Notes: a model not told the origin generated them from the sequence alone. Positions 1 to 10,060 are shown, counted from the first letter of the stretch. The stretch: 64,000 bases of DNA from Candidatus Marimicrobium litorale (GCF_026262645.1 NZ_SHNO01000001.1:248001-312000); one strand, 5' to 3'. A program made the numbers and translations.

Positions 1-1081
1 CAGCTCCCAGCGCCAATTCATCCATTGCTTCCTGAGTGCCAAAGGTTAATCCACCCATTTCGTCTGGTTTGTCGTGGTAAGGGTGAAGGAGTGCTGCCTT
101 GTGCGTTTCCATAACGCCGTCGCCGACGATCTTGAGGTGGTTCACTCGGAGTTGGGGTGAGTTGTAGCGCTTGCTGTAATTATTCAGGCTAGTCAGCGGG
201 TCAGGGTCATAGGGCGCCATTACCGAGCCAGAAATACGGGTTGGCAGGGTCCCCTGTTCTTCGAAGGTGTGCATGACCTCGTATCCTGTTTCCATTCCCA
301 TGGGTGCACCCGAGTCAAACAATGTGGTAAAGCCCAATTCGCTAAAAGATTCCAAAATTGGCAGCATGCTTGCTGTGAGCGCTTCTTGTGAAAGCACGCC
401 ATTTGCGACCGCGATGGGCATATGCGCCGGGCCGCCGCGGATATAGCCAGAGGGCTGACCCACATCGTCCCGATCGTAGGAGCCAGCCGGCATTGGGTCA
501 GGCGTGTCTGCGTTTATTCCCGCGTTTTTGAAGGCCTTGGTATTTGCCCATGCTGCATGCAAATCATTGCTTAGCAGCACTACTGGCCTGCCATCGGGAA
601 CGGCCTCGTCCAGCAGCTTGGTTGTGGCTCGTTGTTCGGCACCCGCCATGTTGGGAAAGTTGTGTCCCTGGCCGAAAATAACCGGCTTATCGGGGTTTTC
701 GCTTGCGTATTGTCTCACTTCGTCGGCGATTTCCTCCGGTGTGGCATTCGCGGAAAAAGCCATGCCGGAGAGCAGTACCGCACCAAGGATTGAGTGGGAG
801 TGTGACTCGATAAACCCTGGCAGCACCAACCTGCCTTCGACGTCAATGAGGGTGGTCTCAGTGCCGGTGTAGGCCTTTGCCCCGTTCTCACTGCCGACAA
901 ATACGATCTTGCCATTCTTTGCCGCAAGGGCCTCCGCCCAGGGTTGCTTGTCCGACAACGTGTATATGCGGGCGTTAGTGATCACATAATCAGCGGGTTC
1001 AACCGCTTGAACGCTATGTGCGATTACCAGGCTTGCTGCCGCGTAAAGCAACCAGGATCTGAAACTCAAAACCACTTTCAT
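1..1081 (-). CDS. Amidohydrolase family protein (YtcJ-like), C-terminus cut by window edge
   Basis: The minus-strand frame is open from an ATG at 1081 to the left edge, giving about 360 residues of a family that usually has 550-600. The first 25 residues form a signal peptide (MKVVLSF..., ending SVQA), so the enzyme is exported. The segment ADYVITNARIYTL followed by LVLPGFIESHSHS is the hallmark start of metal-dependent amidohydrolases, with the HxH zinc ligands in SHSH. These enzymes hydrolyse C-N bonds in varied substrates, and nothing here fixes the substrate. It is divergent from the secreted-protein pair that starts at 1413. The family call is firm and the specificity unknown. Confidence 0.85.
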   Translation of the reverse strand, partial: MKVVLSFRSWLLYAAASLVIAHSVQAVEPADYVITNARIYTLSDKQPWAEALAAKNGKIVFVGSENGAKAYTGTETTLIDVEGRLVLPGFIESHSHSILGAVLLSGMAFSANATPEEIADEVRQYASENPDKPVIFGQGHNFPNMAGAEQRATTKLLDEAVPDGRPVVLLSNDLHAAWANTKAFKNAGINADTPDPMPAGSYDRDDVGQPSGYIRGGPAHMPIAVANGVLSQEALTASMLPILESFSELGFTTLFDSGAPMGMETGYEVMHTFEEQGTLPTRISGSVMAPYDPDPLTSLNNYSKRYNSPQLRVNHLKIVGDGVMETHKAALLHPYHDKPDEMGGLTFGTQEAMDELALGA

Positions 1082-1412
1082 AAAGTACTCTCCGTTTTTG
1101 TAGCCAGTTGTTGTTGAATAATAGAGCGTCTAAAGCGCAGTAACTACCGGCAGTAGCAGGTTACAAGTTTCGTTTATGCGATACATTTCCTGTGGTAAAC
1201 ACCCCACGATACGCGACCGTCGCCAGAATGAGATCGCTTCGCGACCATATGAGCGTACCGTCAGCTTTTTTTACATATTAAGTATTATTACTCGCGATAT
1301 AAACGCAGGTCCCTGATTCAAATCGAGTTTTTGCTTGTGGCATGAAACCTGCAATCTCCTTACAGGCCACTATTTGCAGGTGCACACGATTCAACATATT
1401 ACGGAGAAAAAT
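1082..1412. other. Divergent intergenic region, no gene seen
   Basis: This 331-bp stretch separates two divergent secreted-protein genes and must carry both promoters. It is AT-rich around 1265-1300. I see no convincing -35/-10 pair, RNA gene or terminator. A GGAG ribosome binding site lies at 1403-1406, just before the 1413 start. Confidence 0.5.
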
Positions 1413-2987
1413 ATGCCTCTCGGGCGCATTGTCAGTCACGTGTTACTTCTTTTTGTATTACTTTTTTCGATAGAGGTGCGTGCAAATTCGTCCGACTCCC
1501 AAGTAGCAGCCGAGTCGCAGGGTATTGCGGTAGCTATTTCGAACTGGACATCCTTCACCATAAATACACAGTTCAACGAGGGAAACTTTGGCGATGGAAT
1601 CGTCGGGCCTGGCTTTCCGCTGACCATTTTGCCCTATCAAAATACAGGCACAGGAGTTTACTTGCGTGGCGGACCAGCGAGCGCCTATTACGTGGCAATG
1701 GAGTATGAGATTGCCAGCGGCGCAGAGATTCTACCGTCCTTCGGTATCCAATTTGCCGCCGACACTCAGTGGGACGTGAAAGCCGCCGCAAGCGACGTAT
1801 TGCATGCTGTAAAAAAGAAAGTGACCAGCAACGCGAAGAAGAGTCTCAAAAAGACAGCCACGGAGTCAGGCGAAGATGCCCTTGAAGCGGCGGGTGCAGC
1901 GGATGGTATGACCGAGGTCTACGCAGCATTGAAAGTTATGGAAGATATTGCAAAATTGTTTAAAGCGCTCGATCCAAGCTATCAGATGACGTTTGTATGG
2001 TATCCCACGCTCTCAGAGGCAGGCAGTGAAATTCCATTCTATGAAAACGCCTGCATTTCCAGAAACGAGAACACGCCCGCTCCCGCGAACGTTGCCATAC
2101 TTGGCCCCGATGAACCTCCCTCGGCCGAGAACAAGGATGAATTTTTTATTCTGTCTGCAGGCAGTGTAAATGCGAATCTTCCCGGGTTCGTCGATATGAG
2201 TATTAGCCCCATGTGTGATTATGTCTGCGCCGCATGGAATGCGACAGGTGAGTATCTCAATGAATATGCTCAATCCGATTGTACGTCAGCAACGTCTGGA
2301 TCAACGGCACTGACGAACTATGATTCATTCGATAACCAGAATAACTGTCTCGTTGATCCCGCCGAAGGGTCAGAGGGGGTCCCCTGGGTAACGCCACCCA
2401 CTGCCACGTATCAGCGGCTAGTGCCGCCTAACAACTGCTCAACACCGCTCAACGTCGGTTATCTGTCAGCAGCAGAAGGCGTTTGCGGAGCGTGCGTTGA
2501 AGTTGAATCTGGAGCCCCTGCAGGGAGCTGGAGCACATCTTGCAATCTCGATAGTTTTAGCGGCACAACACTGTGCGCTGATTGTGCCAACGATGACAGT
2601 GCAGATCGTGTGAACTACAGCTGCGCGAGTTGTAGCAATGAGGTCTGGAATAATGTGGACGGTACCTTGACGTGCGATACAGCGCCGCCGCCTGGCAGTT
2701 GGCTCGATAGCTGTGACTCCGATTGGAGCTATAATGGAACGGCCCAAACGCTTTGCGCAACGTGTGAAACCTCCGGGGGAGGCGGCTCAACCTATTCCTG
2801 CCAGACCTGCTCAAGTAACACATGGACAAACAGTGATGGCTCGCTCGTTTGTTCTGCCTCTGCGGCGTCTGCGAGCGATTCAGCGCCAGTATCTCCCTTT
2901 CTTTCTGTGTCACCGCCACTTTATGCGCAACTCTTCGCTGCGCCGCCCCCAAACCTCAGCATGCCTTTCGCGGGAGCAAGCCGATGA
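1413..2987 (+). CDS. Secreted cysteine-rich protein with tandem cyanovirin-N-like (CVNH) repeats
   Basis: I place the start at ATG 1413: GGAG sits seven bases upstream and the first residues are a clean signal peptide (MPLGRIVSHVLLLFVLLFS...VRA). An in-frame upstream start at 1335 would bury it. The mature part begins with about 90 residues that look like a beta-sandwich (ISNWTSFTIN..., many G/N/T), which I cannot assign. A lysine/alanine-rich helical stretch follows, then a cysteine-rich C-terminal third. There two consecutive units read GSW-x3-SC ... LCA-x-C ... SC ... N-x-DG-[TS]-L-x-C, the spacing of CVNH lectin domains. A sugar-binding, cell-surface or secreted role is inferred. Its stop overlaps the next start (ATGA), so the two proteins are probably made together. 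Confidence 0.7.
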   Translation: MPLGRIVSHVLLLFVLLFSIEVRANSSDSQVAAESQGIAVAISNWTSFTINTQFNEGNFGDGIVGPGFPLTILPYQNTGTGVYLRGGPASAYYVAMEYEIASGAEILPSFGIQFAADTQWDVKAAASDVLHAVKKKVTSNAKKSLKKTATESGEDALEAAGAADGMTEVYAALKVMEDIAKLFKALDPSYQMTFVWYPTLSEAGSEIPFYENACISRNENTPAPANVAILGPDEPPSAENKDEFFILSAGSVNANLPGFVDMSISPMCDYVCAAWNATGEYLNEYAQSDCTSATSGSTALTNYDSFDNQNNCLVDPAEGSEGVPWVTPPTATYQRLVPPNNCSTPLNVGYLSAAEGVCGACVEVESGAPAGSWSTSCNLDSFSGTTLCADCANDDSADRVNYSCASCSNEVWNNVDGTLTCDTAPPPGSWLDSCDSDWSYNGTAQTLCATCETSGGGGSTYSCQTCSSNTWTNSDGSLVCSASAASASDSAPVSPFLSVSPPLYAQLFAAPPPNLSMPFAGASR

Positions 2988-5311
2988 AGTTTATATTTTC
3001 TGTCGCTCAGGCGATGTTGGCGCTCGCAATTACTGTATTCATATCTGCGCCTCCTGCACGGGCAGTAACCCTCGATTCCTCAGGCACCAATGACGAGTAC
3101 GTTGGCGTGGCGAACTATGCGTTCAGCTATACATCCGTTCCTTATGCACTTGAGGGGAGCTGCTACATTGCAAATGAGGAAAACAATAGCTCATGGGTGC
3201 CCATTCCCGGCACGTGCGACACCAGCACCACGAGCAGTTGCTGGGCCGATACGTGCACGAACTGCGCCAATTCAGACGACGTATTCGCCGATGCCTATAT
3301 TTCAATGACGTCCATGCGGAAAGGGCTGCTGCAGTACTATGCGGACAATCACAAGGATGAAACCCAAGGCTATTGCAACTTCTCGATTGGTCCATGGAAT
3401 TTTTCTGTTAACTTTGGCTACCGTGACACGGGTGTAGATTTTACTCTGTCACTTTACGCAGAAGGAGATTCACAAAATATTGTCAACAATTCGGACGGTT
3501 GGATAACGTCAGGCACTTGCCCCCCGGCCAACCCTTCCGCGCCTGCCGGTGTCATTCCACAGCAGTTCGATGCGAATACTGACCCGGCTTCGCAATACAA
3601 CCTGATTTGCAACGAAGATTTTCTTATAAGTCTGGCGGCAGATCCGGATACTTCGAATGCCGCGATGATCTCAGTGGTCAACAATGTGAACGGATTAGCG
3701 ACGGGGGCACAAGAGTTGTCTAACGAGACTACCGTAACAGTTAATCAAGCGTCGGCGCAGGGATCAAGCGAGGTGGGGCTGCGTCAGTTGGACGGTCGAA
3801 GTTCTGATTTCGAATCGGAAAGCTTGTCGAGCGAAACCACATTGCGCAGATTCAGTAACCGGACCGACACCGCGGGTCGCTGGCTTATCACTTCAGATGG
3901 CGATGGCCAGGAGTTTCGCGGTGTGCTGGTCTCTGGTTCTGAGCCATCCGAGACCGAACGGGTCGCCTGTCAACTAATTGGGCATGACGGCAATCCCGAG
4001 ATAATCAAAAGGAACTATGAATACCAGTGTGACCTATCTTCCCTCGACGGAGTCTCTACGCGCAGTGACGTCATTTCCATGCCTGCGACCGTGCTTCGGG
4101 TGCGCAACAGAGCGGGTGGTTTGCCTGAGTTCCGGCGTACAGATGCCGACGTCGTATCCCATGCGAATGTGGCGATAAAAGCGTTTGCGAGAGGTGCCCG
4201 AGTTGGCGCTGCAGATGCCACGAAAAACCTCGTCTGGCACGGACAGACTGGGCAGAGTCGGGTTGTTATGGTGAAGGATGATTTAAGTGGCGACATCGAA
4301 ATCGTCACACACTCTCCCAAAGCCTTAAGTCCTATCTTTATGTCCTGTGCAGCTGAGCCACAGGTTGATGCACTCAATCCTGAATACCTCTGCAAAGCAA
4401 ACCTGAGGTGTACCGGCTCACCCTGTCCGGACGCTAGCTGGAGCGCGAGATCGAAGCTTACACTTCCGACCGCATTGTTCAAAAATAGGCCGTGTCAACC
4501 CGATAGCGGCGTGCCGGCTCAAGACCCAGTGCTCAAGTTAAGCGACTCTGTTGCCAGGGGGCGCAGCGGCCAACTGATATTTCAGGCGGGTATGGTATTG
4601 CCCGCAGGTAGCGCGATTCGGCCTGACCAGAATGGTTTTCGTTTACTGGTTGAGGACGCTGAAGGCCACACTGTCGTAGACTTTGATGTGCCCGGGAACA
4701 CGCCAGATCAACCGCAACAGGGCTCATGGAGAGTGACTCAGGATTTAACTAAATTCACCTACAATTCCAGTGACGATGGTGGTCCTGGAATTACCATTGA
4801 GCAGAAAGAAGGTGGTAGCAACAGTTGGCTCGTAGCTGCCACTGGTAGCACAGACCGCCTGGACGATGGCGACCTCAAACCCCCTCTTGCGGCTAGCTTT
4901 ACCCTCAATCCATCCGACGAGAATAGCGCGTTATGTGCTACCACTTACGGCGGAATAAAAGAACCTGCGGTAACCACTCGGTCAATTAGCCGCGACACAG
5001 TCTTGTTACAGTGGACACAGCCCGAGATGGAAGGTCATACGTTCGCCGGATACACGGTAACGTGGGGTTTGGAGGGATCAAGTATCCCTGCTGGTACTAT
5101 GTTCATTTCAGACATTAACACCTTCTCCACCGTAATCACCGATTTGGATTGCGGCGCAAATTGTTCATTTAGAGTGAGCGCAGACAGTATTAGTCTCAGT
5201 GCACTGGCGCCACCGGCATCACGGATTCCTGCCGTCGGGGTTCAGGGATTGATTATTTTGATCCTGCTGATGCTTGGCATCGGTGCGGCGGGAATCAGAA
5301 GGTTTTCTTGA
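2984..5311 (+). CDS. Large secreted protein with fibronectin type III-like domain and C-terminal sorting-type anchor
   Basis: The start chosen is ATG 2984, overlapping the upstream TGA by four bases (ATGA). It yields a signal peptide (MKFIFSVAQAMLALAITVFISAPPARA). The frame is open further upstream, but that segment lies inside the previous gene. The 775-residue protein has no domain I recognise over its first 640 residues. Residues about 660-745 look like a fibronectin type III fold (AVTTRSISRDTVLLQW...GYTVTW...). The end is tripartite: IPAVG, about 20 hydrophobic residues, then RRFS, as in IPTL/PEP-CTERM signals that are recognised by exosortase-type proteases. It is probably held at, then released from, the inner membrane together with the CVNH-like partner. 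Confidence 0.7.
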   Translation: MKFIFSVAQAMLALAITVFISAPPARAVTLDSSGTNDEYVGVANYAFSYTSVPYALEGSCYIANEENNSSWVPIPGTCDTSTTSSCWADTCTNCANSDDVFADAYISMTSMRKGLLQYYADNHKDETQGYCNFSIGPWNFSVNFGYRDTGVDFTLSLYAEGDSQNIVNNSDGWITSGTCPPANPSAPAGVIPQQFDANTDPASQYNLICNEDFLISLAADPDTSNAAMISVVNNVNGLATGAQELSNETTVTVNQASAQGSSEVGLRQLDGRSSDFESESLSSETTLRRFSNRTDTAGRWLITSDGDGQEFRGVLVSGSEPSETERVACQLIGHDGNPEIIKRNYEYQCDLSSLDGVSTRSDVISMPATVLRVRNRAGGLPEFRRTDADVVSHANVAIKAFARGARVGAADATKNLVWHGQTGQSRVVMVKDDLSGDIEIVTHSPKALSPIFMSCAAEPQVDALNPEYLCKANLRCTGSPCPDASWSARSKLTLPTALFKNRPCQPDSGVPAQDPVLKLSDSVARGRSGQLIFQAGMVLPAGSAIRPDQNGFRLLVEDAEGHTVVDFDVPGNTPDQPQQGSWRVTQDLTKFTYNSSDDGGPGITIEQKEGGSNSWLVAATGSTDRLDDGDLKPPLAASFTLNPSDENSALCATTYGGIKEPAVTTRSISRDTVLLQWTQPEMEGHTFAGYTVTWGLEGSSIPAGTMFISDINTFSTVITDLDCGANCSFRVSADSISLSALAPPASRIPAVGVQGLIILILLMLGIGAAGIRRFS

Positions 5312-5526
5312 CCAAACGCTAAAATAACAGTGTCAGCAAATTTTACTTGCGCATCTAGCGTACCCCAGATTCCTGTTTTTTCGCTCGAGGTGGTGTCTGA
5401 CTATCGTTTTTAAAAATCATCCATGCATTGGTTATCACTATTCTTGCCCTAGAGGTATTTTATGCGTCTTTGCAAGTCTGAGTTTCGACCAAGCGGGGTC
5501 AAAATGAAAATACGCTTAAGCATATT

Positions 5527-5556
5527 CTGTATTTCTGTATTTCTGTATTTCTGTAT
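5527..5556. repeat. 8-bp tandem repeat, 3.75 copies
   Basis: CTGTATTT is repeated three times (5527-5550) and followed by CTGTAT. It ends at the stop codon of the GH106-type gene, so changes in copy number would be outside the reading frame. It looks like a slippage-prone microsatellite. Confidence 0.8.
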
Positions 5557-8500
5557 CAGTGAGCTGTCGGTGCGCTCTCTATAATCTGCGCTGGTCCAAC
5601 TAATCCTGCCGATACTCTCGCGCTGGTGCCAACGATGTCCGGAGCGTTCCAGCCGGGTTCGCTATTTTCAATTGCGGACACCAGGCGATTTTTTCGTGGC
5701 GGTGTGAGCTTCACCTCAAGCCGATTGTGTCCGGCCTTCAACGCTGCAGTGAGATTGACCGAGTACGGGGGCACCAAGGCGGCCCCCACTTGCGTGCCGT
5801 TCAGAGATACCGTCGCCGCTCCAAAAAGCTGATTTAGCTTGAGCTCGAAGTCATGGCCTTGTTCTCGTCGTGCTTCGATATCCGCTGGCGCGGTGAAGGT
5901 TGTAGAGTAGATGCCGGGGCCTCCGCTGTTGCGCAGTTCAGGAATGAGTAGCCAATCACCCGGCAGTGCACCCGCAGTCTGAATGTCTGCTCCTGCTACC
6001 TGCAGAGACCAGTTCTCAAGCGGGATCGTCTGCACTGCTTCAAAACTGTGTGGCTCAAAATCGATCGATTGTGTGGTGTCCATCCAGAGGAAGATAGAGC
6101 CGTAGGCAGGTATTTCAATCGAGACTTCTCCGTTATTGTCTGTTTTTATCGGAGTGACCTTTGCCTCCCACGCATCCAGCCACACGGCCTGACTGTATTG
6201 AGGGCCTAGCTGCAGCGTGAGCGTTGTGGCTTGCGCGGTTGGGTTGCTAAAGAATTGGATGAGTCCACCGTCGGTCAAGCGACGACGCACTGACTTTATT
6301 TGAGGGTGTTGAAACAGTGTGCGCTCAGAAATGAAACTGATATTGGCGGGAAGGTCATTGAAAACATGCTGGACGCGCGCGTCTCCTTCATCGCTATTGA
6401 GAAGACCGTGTTGGCGATGCGGTGCTATACCGCTAATGCGCACCGGCAGGCCCGCTTTTTTCAGTGTTGCGATGTGCTCAGCAACGCTCGGCGATACAGC
6501 ATCGATATCGTGTAGCATAAGGTTCCCCGCGCGCAAACCGCCTGCGTGGATTTCGCCGTTGTCAAAAGTAGCGGTGCTGAGCGCGTGTTCGTTTACCCAC
6601 TCCCAGCTCAGGCCCTGTTGCTCCAGGCTGCGAGTTTCACGCCATATAGATCGCATGCGTTTGGTGCCACGTCCCGGCGCAGGGTCCGCGGTGTCTGTTG
6701 TCAGTGCTTCCTCGCCTTCGAAGCGGCCCTGGTCGAAGGGTTCCGCAGGGTTACTGTAGCCCTGTGGAAAACCGAGACCGGGATAAAGTACTAACACGTC
6801 GGTATCGGGTTCCCCCTTGCGCAGCAAATACTGGCATCGGGCGATGTAGCGATTAATCTGTTCTGCGTGTTCCCAGTATGACCAGTTTTCACTGTAGTCC
6901 GTGGACAGTAGTCCTAGCTGCCAGGGGTACCAGCCATCCACTACTGGGTAGCCGCGGGCAGCGGACCCCTCTATGCGATAGGCCGTGCCGTGATAGATTA
7001 ACTGGTTAACGCCAGCGGAAAATGCTTTATCTGCTAGTGCCTTTATTTTGACTGGCGTGGTCATAAACGCACGGCCTAAAAAAATAAATGACTCGGCCGA
7101 GACCAATGGTTTTTTAGCGATATGTGCGCCCGATGACACTGCTTTCATAAACATTTCTGAACCACCGGCATACAGTTGCTCGGTTTCTGGAATATCAGAT
7201 TCGCCAGCGGCGCGTATAATGTCACTGGGGCCGCCATAAGCTTGTAGACGATGGGCGAGGCCACGCTGCGCACCCCAGTCTTTGAGTGTCTGAAAATAGC
7301 GTTCGCGGAAAAGGTCGGAGATGACCTTGTCCCAATCCTCGAGAAAGCGAGTGCCCTGATCGCCAAGAGCATACTCTGGTGCAGTGCGAATATTGACGGC
7401 ATGGAATAACATCTGATCCTTACCCGGCTCCAATAGTGCGGCTAACCAGGGGCGCGGGTCATAGCCAGCACGGTTCTCGAATTCATCTAACTGTCCTCGA
7501 GCCCAATGGCGTTCCTGACGGAATTCGAGGCTATCATTGAAAAACGCGCGCAGCGGGTTGCCAAAATACGGACTTAGTCCGGTGGCTTCCCGGAACAGAT
7601 AGTCCTGATTTGCACGCATTCGACGAGCGTCGAGATGGTCGACCACATAACCCGGCTTTGGATGCGCATAGCCGCCGGCGATGAGTTCCCCCCCGGGTAA
7701 TTGCCACAATGTGGTTATTGCCCATTCACCGGGAGGCACATCCCACACTAGCCGATTATCGCTGACGGCGTCAGTGATCACGCGTAGTGATTCTGGCGCT
7801 AACGTGACCTGATCGAGAAAATCCCAAGGCTGCCAACTGCGCTCATTATTGGTGACGCGGCCTGCAACTACCGCGACCAATTTGCGCGCATCAGGAACAA
7901 ACGTCTGCATTGGTATGTCGCCCAGCATCCCGAGCGCACCCGCGCCAAAGGTTGCTGCCGGCATAGCGGGAGCGGACAATTCAAACTCGACCCGGGAGGG
8001 CCCATGCACTATTCGCTCGCTATGTAACAGTTGTCTGAGTCCGTCCTCTAGTGCCACCTGTGGGCCGCCCGTGGGCCAGCCGGAGCCGTTGTTCAGATCC
8101 ACGCCCATACCGAGCTCGCGCGCCTCCATCATGACTGACGCTAGGTGTTCATAAAACTCAGGTGAGTCCCATCCAGCCTGTTGCCAGCGCACAGAGTCGC
8201 GGTCCGTCTCTGAAACCGAAATAGCGAAGGGCTGAATTTCAACGCCCGCGATTCCGACTCCTGCGAATAGACGCATCTCGCGTTGCAATTCGTCAGTGGT
8301 CACCAGATTGCCTGGCCACCACCAGCGTGTCCATGGTCCAAAGCGTAGGGGAGGGCGAATAAATTGTGCGATATCCAGCGGCGCATATTGATGTTGACGC
8401 GCCGCGATTTCCCAAGGTGCTGCAACCGGAGAAACAGGTTCTGTAGAGTTTATCCAAGACGTGAGTGGCGTTTCAGGATCTTCGACAGGCAGCGTTTTGA

Positions 8501-8597
8501 TATAGTGAACGCTATAGAAGAACCCCCCGGTGGCTACCAGTAAGAGCAGTACAAAGAGTGCGAGCAAGGCTTGCAATGTCCGCCAAAACCATTTCAT
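5556..8597 (-). CDS. GH106-type glycoside hydrolase (alpha-L-rhamnosidase-like), membrane-anchored
   Basis: This 1013-residue protein starts with a short basic stretch and one long hydrophobic segment (residues about 5-30). It is therefore probably an inner-membrane-anchored periplasmic or exported enzyme. RFGPWTRWWWPGN near residue 90 and GVGIAGVEIQPF shortly after are signatures of the GH106 family and its relatives. LNNGSGWPTGGP and YGGPSDIIRAAGESDIPETE also fit. Known GH106 members cleave terminal alpha-L-rhamnose from plant or algal polysaccharides such as rhamnogalacturonan and ulvan. The C-terminal 150 residues resemble a galactose-binding-like beta-sandwich. No other polysaccharide-degradation genes lie nearby, so the substrate is open. 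Confidence 0.8.
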   Translation of the reverse strand: MKWFWRTLQALLALFVLLLLVATGGFFYSVHYIKTLPVEDPETPLTSWINSTEPVSPVAAPWEIAARQHQYAPLDIAQFIRPPLRFGPWTRWWWPGNLVTTDELQREMRLFAGVGIAGVEIQPFAISVSETDRDSVRWQQAGWDSPEFYEHLASVMMEARELGMGVDLNNGSGWPTGGPQVALEDGLRQLLHSERIVHGPSRVEFELSAPAMPAATFGAGALGMLGDIPMQTFVPDARKLVAVVAGRVTNNERSWQPWDFLDQVTLAPESLRVITDAVSDNRLVWDVPPGEWAITTLWQLPGGELIAGGYAHPKPGYVVDHLDARRMRANQDYLFREATGLSPYFGNPLRAFFNDSLEFRQERHWARGQLDEFENRAGYDPRPWLAALLEPGKDQMLFHAVNIRTAPEYALGDQGTRFLEDWDKVISDLFRERYFQTLKDWGAQRGLAHRLQAYGGPSDIIRAAGESDIPETEQLYAGGSEMFMKAVSSGAHIAKKPLVSAESFIFLGRAFMTTPVKIKALADKAFSAGVNQLIYHGTAYRIEGSAARGYPVVDGWYPWQLGLLSTDYSENWSYWEHAEQINRYIARCQYLLRKGEPDTDVLVLYPGLGFPQGYSNPAEPFDQGRFEGEEALTTDTADPAPGRGTKRMRSIWRETRSLEQQGLSWEWVNEHALSTATFDNGEIHAGGLRAGNLMLHDIDAVSPSVAEHIATLKKAGLPVRISGIAPHRQHGLLNSDEGDARVQHVFNDLPANISFISERTLFQHPQIKSVRRRLTDGGLIQFFSNPTAQATTLTLQLGPQYSQAVWLDAWEAKVTPIKTDNNGEVSIEIPAYGSIFLWMDTTQSIDFEPHSFEAVQTIPLENWSLQVAGADIQTAGALPGDWLLIPELRNSGGPGIYSTTFTAPADIEARREQGHDFELKLNQLFGAATVSLNGTQVGAALVPPYSVNLTAALKAGHNRLEVKLTPPRKNRLVSAIENSEPGWNAPDIVGTSARVSAGLVGPAQIIESAPTAH

Positions 8598-9192
8598 ACA
8601 GCACCCTGCAGACGTTTTTTTGACAGAACGTAGGATGTTCCCGTGAACCTAAACTGGCGGAAGGACGCAGATGAGTGCATTTCCTTGTCTGTGATTTCGT
8701 GCTCTGGGGAATGTCTTTGCAAATCGATCTCTTGTCGAATGGGGCGTCGCGCTAACATTAGGTAAAAAGAACGAAACTATCAATCTGTAATGGACCCCGT
8801 GGCCGCTCCTGTGAAATCGCAGACCCTCGCTAAAGTCTAGCTCGATGTTCGCTTTTAGGCGAAAGCGGACATCCTCGAATCACCTTTTTCCGTTCCGCCA
8901 GTCATAAGGATTGATCGGACTCGGATCAGCTCAAAGCCACAATTTTACGGCCTTCGCTTCATTTTCCGCAGACGCATACCGCTCTTGCTGCTCTGGTGAC
9001 TGCTTTCTGGCATAGCACCGATAGTACCAATACCACCAAGCCATACTTGCGAACAACTGAGCAAGATGGTGGCGTAGTTGATCCGCATTTCCATGCCACG
9101 CCAGATGGGTTTGCCCCAGACGCTTCTAGTTCATCTCGCGTAAATCATTTAAGGTAGTTCCAGCGTTGCCAACACTACAGGAGATCGACAAA
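8598..9192. other. Intergenic region at the left side of the accessory region
   Basis: Nearly 600 bases carry no convincing gene. A 65-codon open frame on the minus strand (8931-9125) has odd tryptophan/tyrosine-rich content (MAWWYWYYR) but lacks a proper start. It may be a decayed gene end, which I could not identify. The hairpin repeat at 8844-8873 is listed separately. Confidence 0.4.
8844..8873. repeat. Hairpin-forming intergenic repeat, copy 1
   Basis: GATGTTCGCTTT and AAAGCGGACATC form an imperfect inverted repeat with a short loop. A near-identical hairpin lies at 10915-10942. Single arms of the same sequence occur near 10250 and 10975. All are confined to the accessory region. Confidence 0.6.
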
Positions 9193-9609
9193 ATGAAACT
9201 AGTAATATTTTTGAGTGCGCTGATAAGCTTGGGTTCTATGAGTAAAGTGTCGGCGGACGAATTTCCAAATATGGTTGGAACGTGGGAGGGAACCTCTGAG
9301 GCTTTGATTTTCGGCAACGCCTTGTACTATAAAGATAATCCGAGTGAGGGAATAACAAGACAGAGTAGCGCCCACTTTGTCATAAACCTGACGCATCAGG
9401 AGGGTCGCCTCTTCTGGGGGACTATGACTTCGAGCAGTATTACAGAGCAGTGGATAGGAGCTTTTTGGAATGACGGAGCATCGTTCAAAGCGGTTGATTC
9501 CGATGGCCAGGTCGTTGGCCGGATGATAGATAAAAATACGATGGAGGTAATTTACACGCAATTCGGCAGCACTCTAATTACGAGTCACGTTGTTTTCTCA
9601 AAGAAGTAG
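9193..9609 (+). CDS. Small secreted protein of unknown function
   Basis: ATG 9193 is preceded by AGGAG and gives 138 residues with a signal peptide (MKLVIFLSALISLGSMSKVSA). Translation from the upstream in-frame ATG at 9166 would disrupt it. The mature part, starting DEFPNMVGTWEG, alternates short beta-type stretches rich in G, T and S (INLTHQEGRLFWGTM...). This suggests a small lipocalin- or avidin-like beta-barrel, which is an inference from pattern only. It stands alone between gene-free stretches in the accessory region. It lacks the C-terminal sorting signal seen in several neighbours. Confidence 0.6.
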   Translation: MKLVIFLSALISLGSMSKVSADEFPNMVGTWEGTSEALIFGNALYYKDNPSEGITRQSSAHFVINLTHQEGRLFWGTMTSSSITEQWIGAFWNDGASFKAVDSDGQVVGRMIDKNTMEVIYTQFGSTLITSHVVFSKK

Positions 9610-9772
9610 CGAGGATTCGAGTGGGCCAAGCAAAATAAGAAGCTAATATGAATAGAAATTATCGCAAAATGAAAGCGATATGCTGGGAATCGGTGTTACA
9701 TAGGCCGGTCTCTGTACTCAGCTGTTATACACATATTCAAAAGATCAGAAATATACGAGTAATGTTAGCAAT

Positions 9773-10060
9773 ATGCGTTTGATAATTTTAGGAGCCTTAG
9801 CGCTACTCTGTCTGTTTGCAGTCCTTTCTTTCACGAAAAGTGGAGAAGTTTTAGAGGTGATGACGGGTGATGTCCAAAAGTGCGAGGTTCTGGGAGGAAG
9901 CGCCGTAGCGAAACTATCCCATGCCACAATTAAATCTGAAAATGGCACCTACGTTATTTCCAGTCTCAGAGACTGCAACCCCGGGGCAGAAGTGAATATC
10001 TTTATCAAACGCGGGGCACTATTTTTCAACACAATATATGCTTCAGAAAATGCATATTAA
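9773..10060 (+). CDS. Small membrane-anchored or secreted protein of unknown function
   Basis: The 95-residue product opens with one hydrophobic segment (MRLIILGALALLCLFAVLSF), which may be a signal anchor. The soluble part has two cysteines (QKCEVLGG and LRDCNPG) that could pair. I recognise no family. No strong Shine-Dalgarno sequence precedes the ATG (GTAATGTTAGCAAT). The stop is followed at once by the attC-like stretch described at 10061-10373, so this could be a captured cassette gene. That it is a real gene is likely but not certain. Confidence 0.5.
   Translation: MRLIILGALALLCLFAVLSFTKSGEVLEVMTGDVQKCEVLGGSAVAKLSHATIKSENGTYVISSLRDCNPGAEVNIFIKRGALFFNTIYASENAY

Noticed and set aside
8931-9125. 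Tryptophan/tyrosine-rich 65-codon frame on the minus strand
   Set aside because: It has no usable start codon or ribosome binding site and I recognise no family. It is mentioned only within the intergenic entry.
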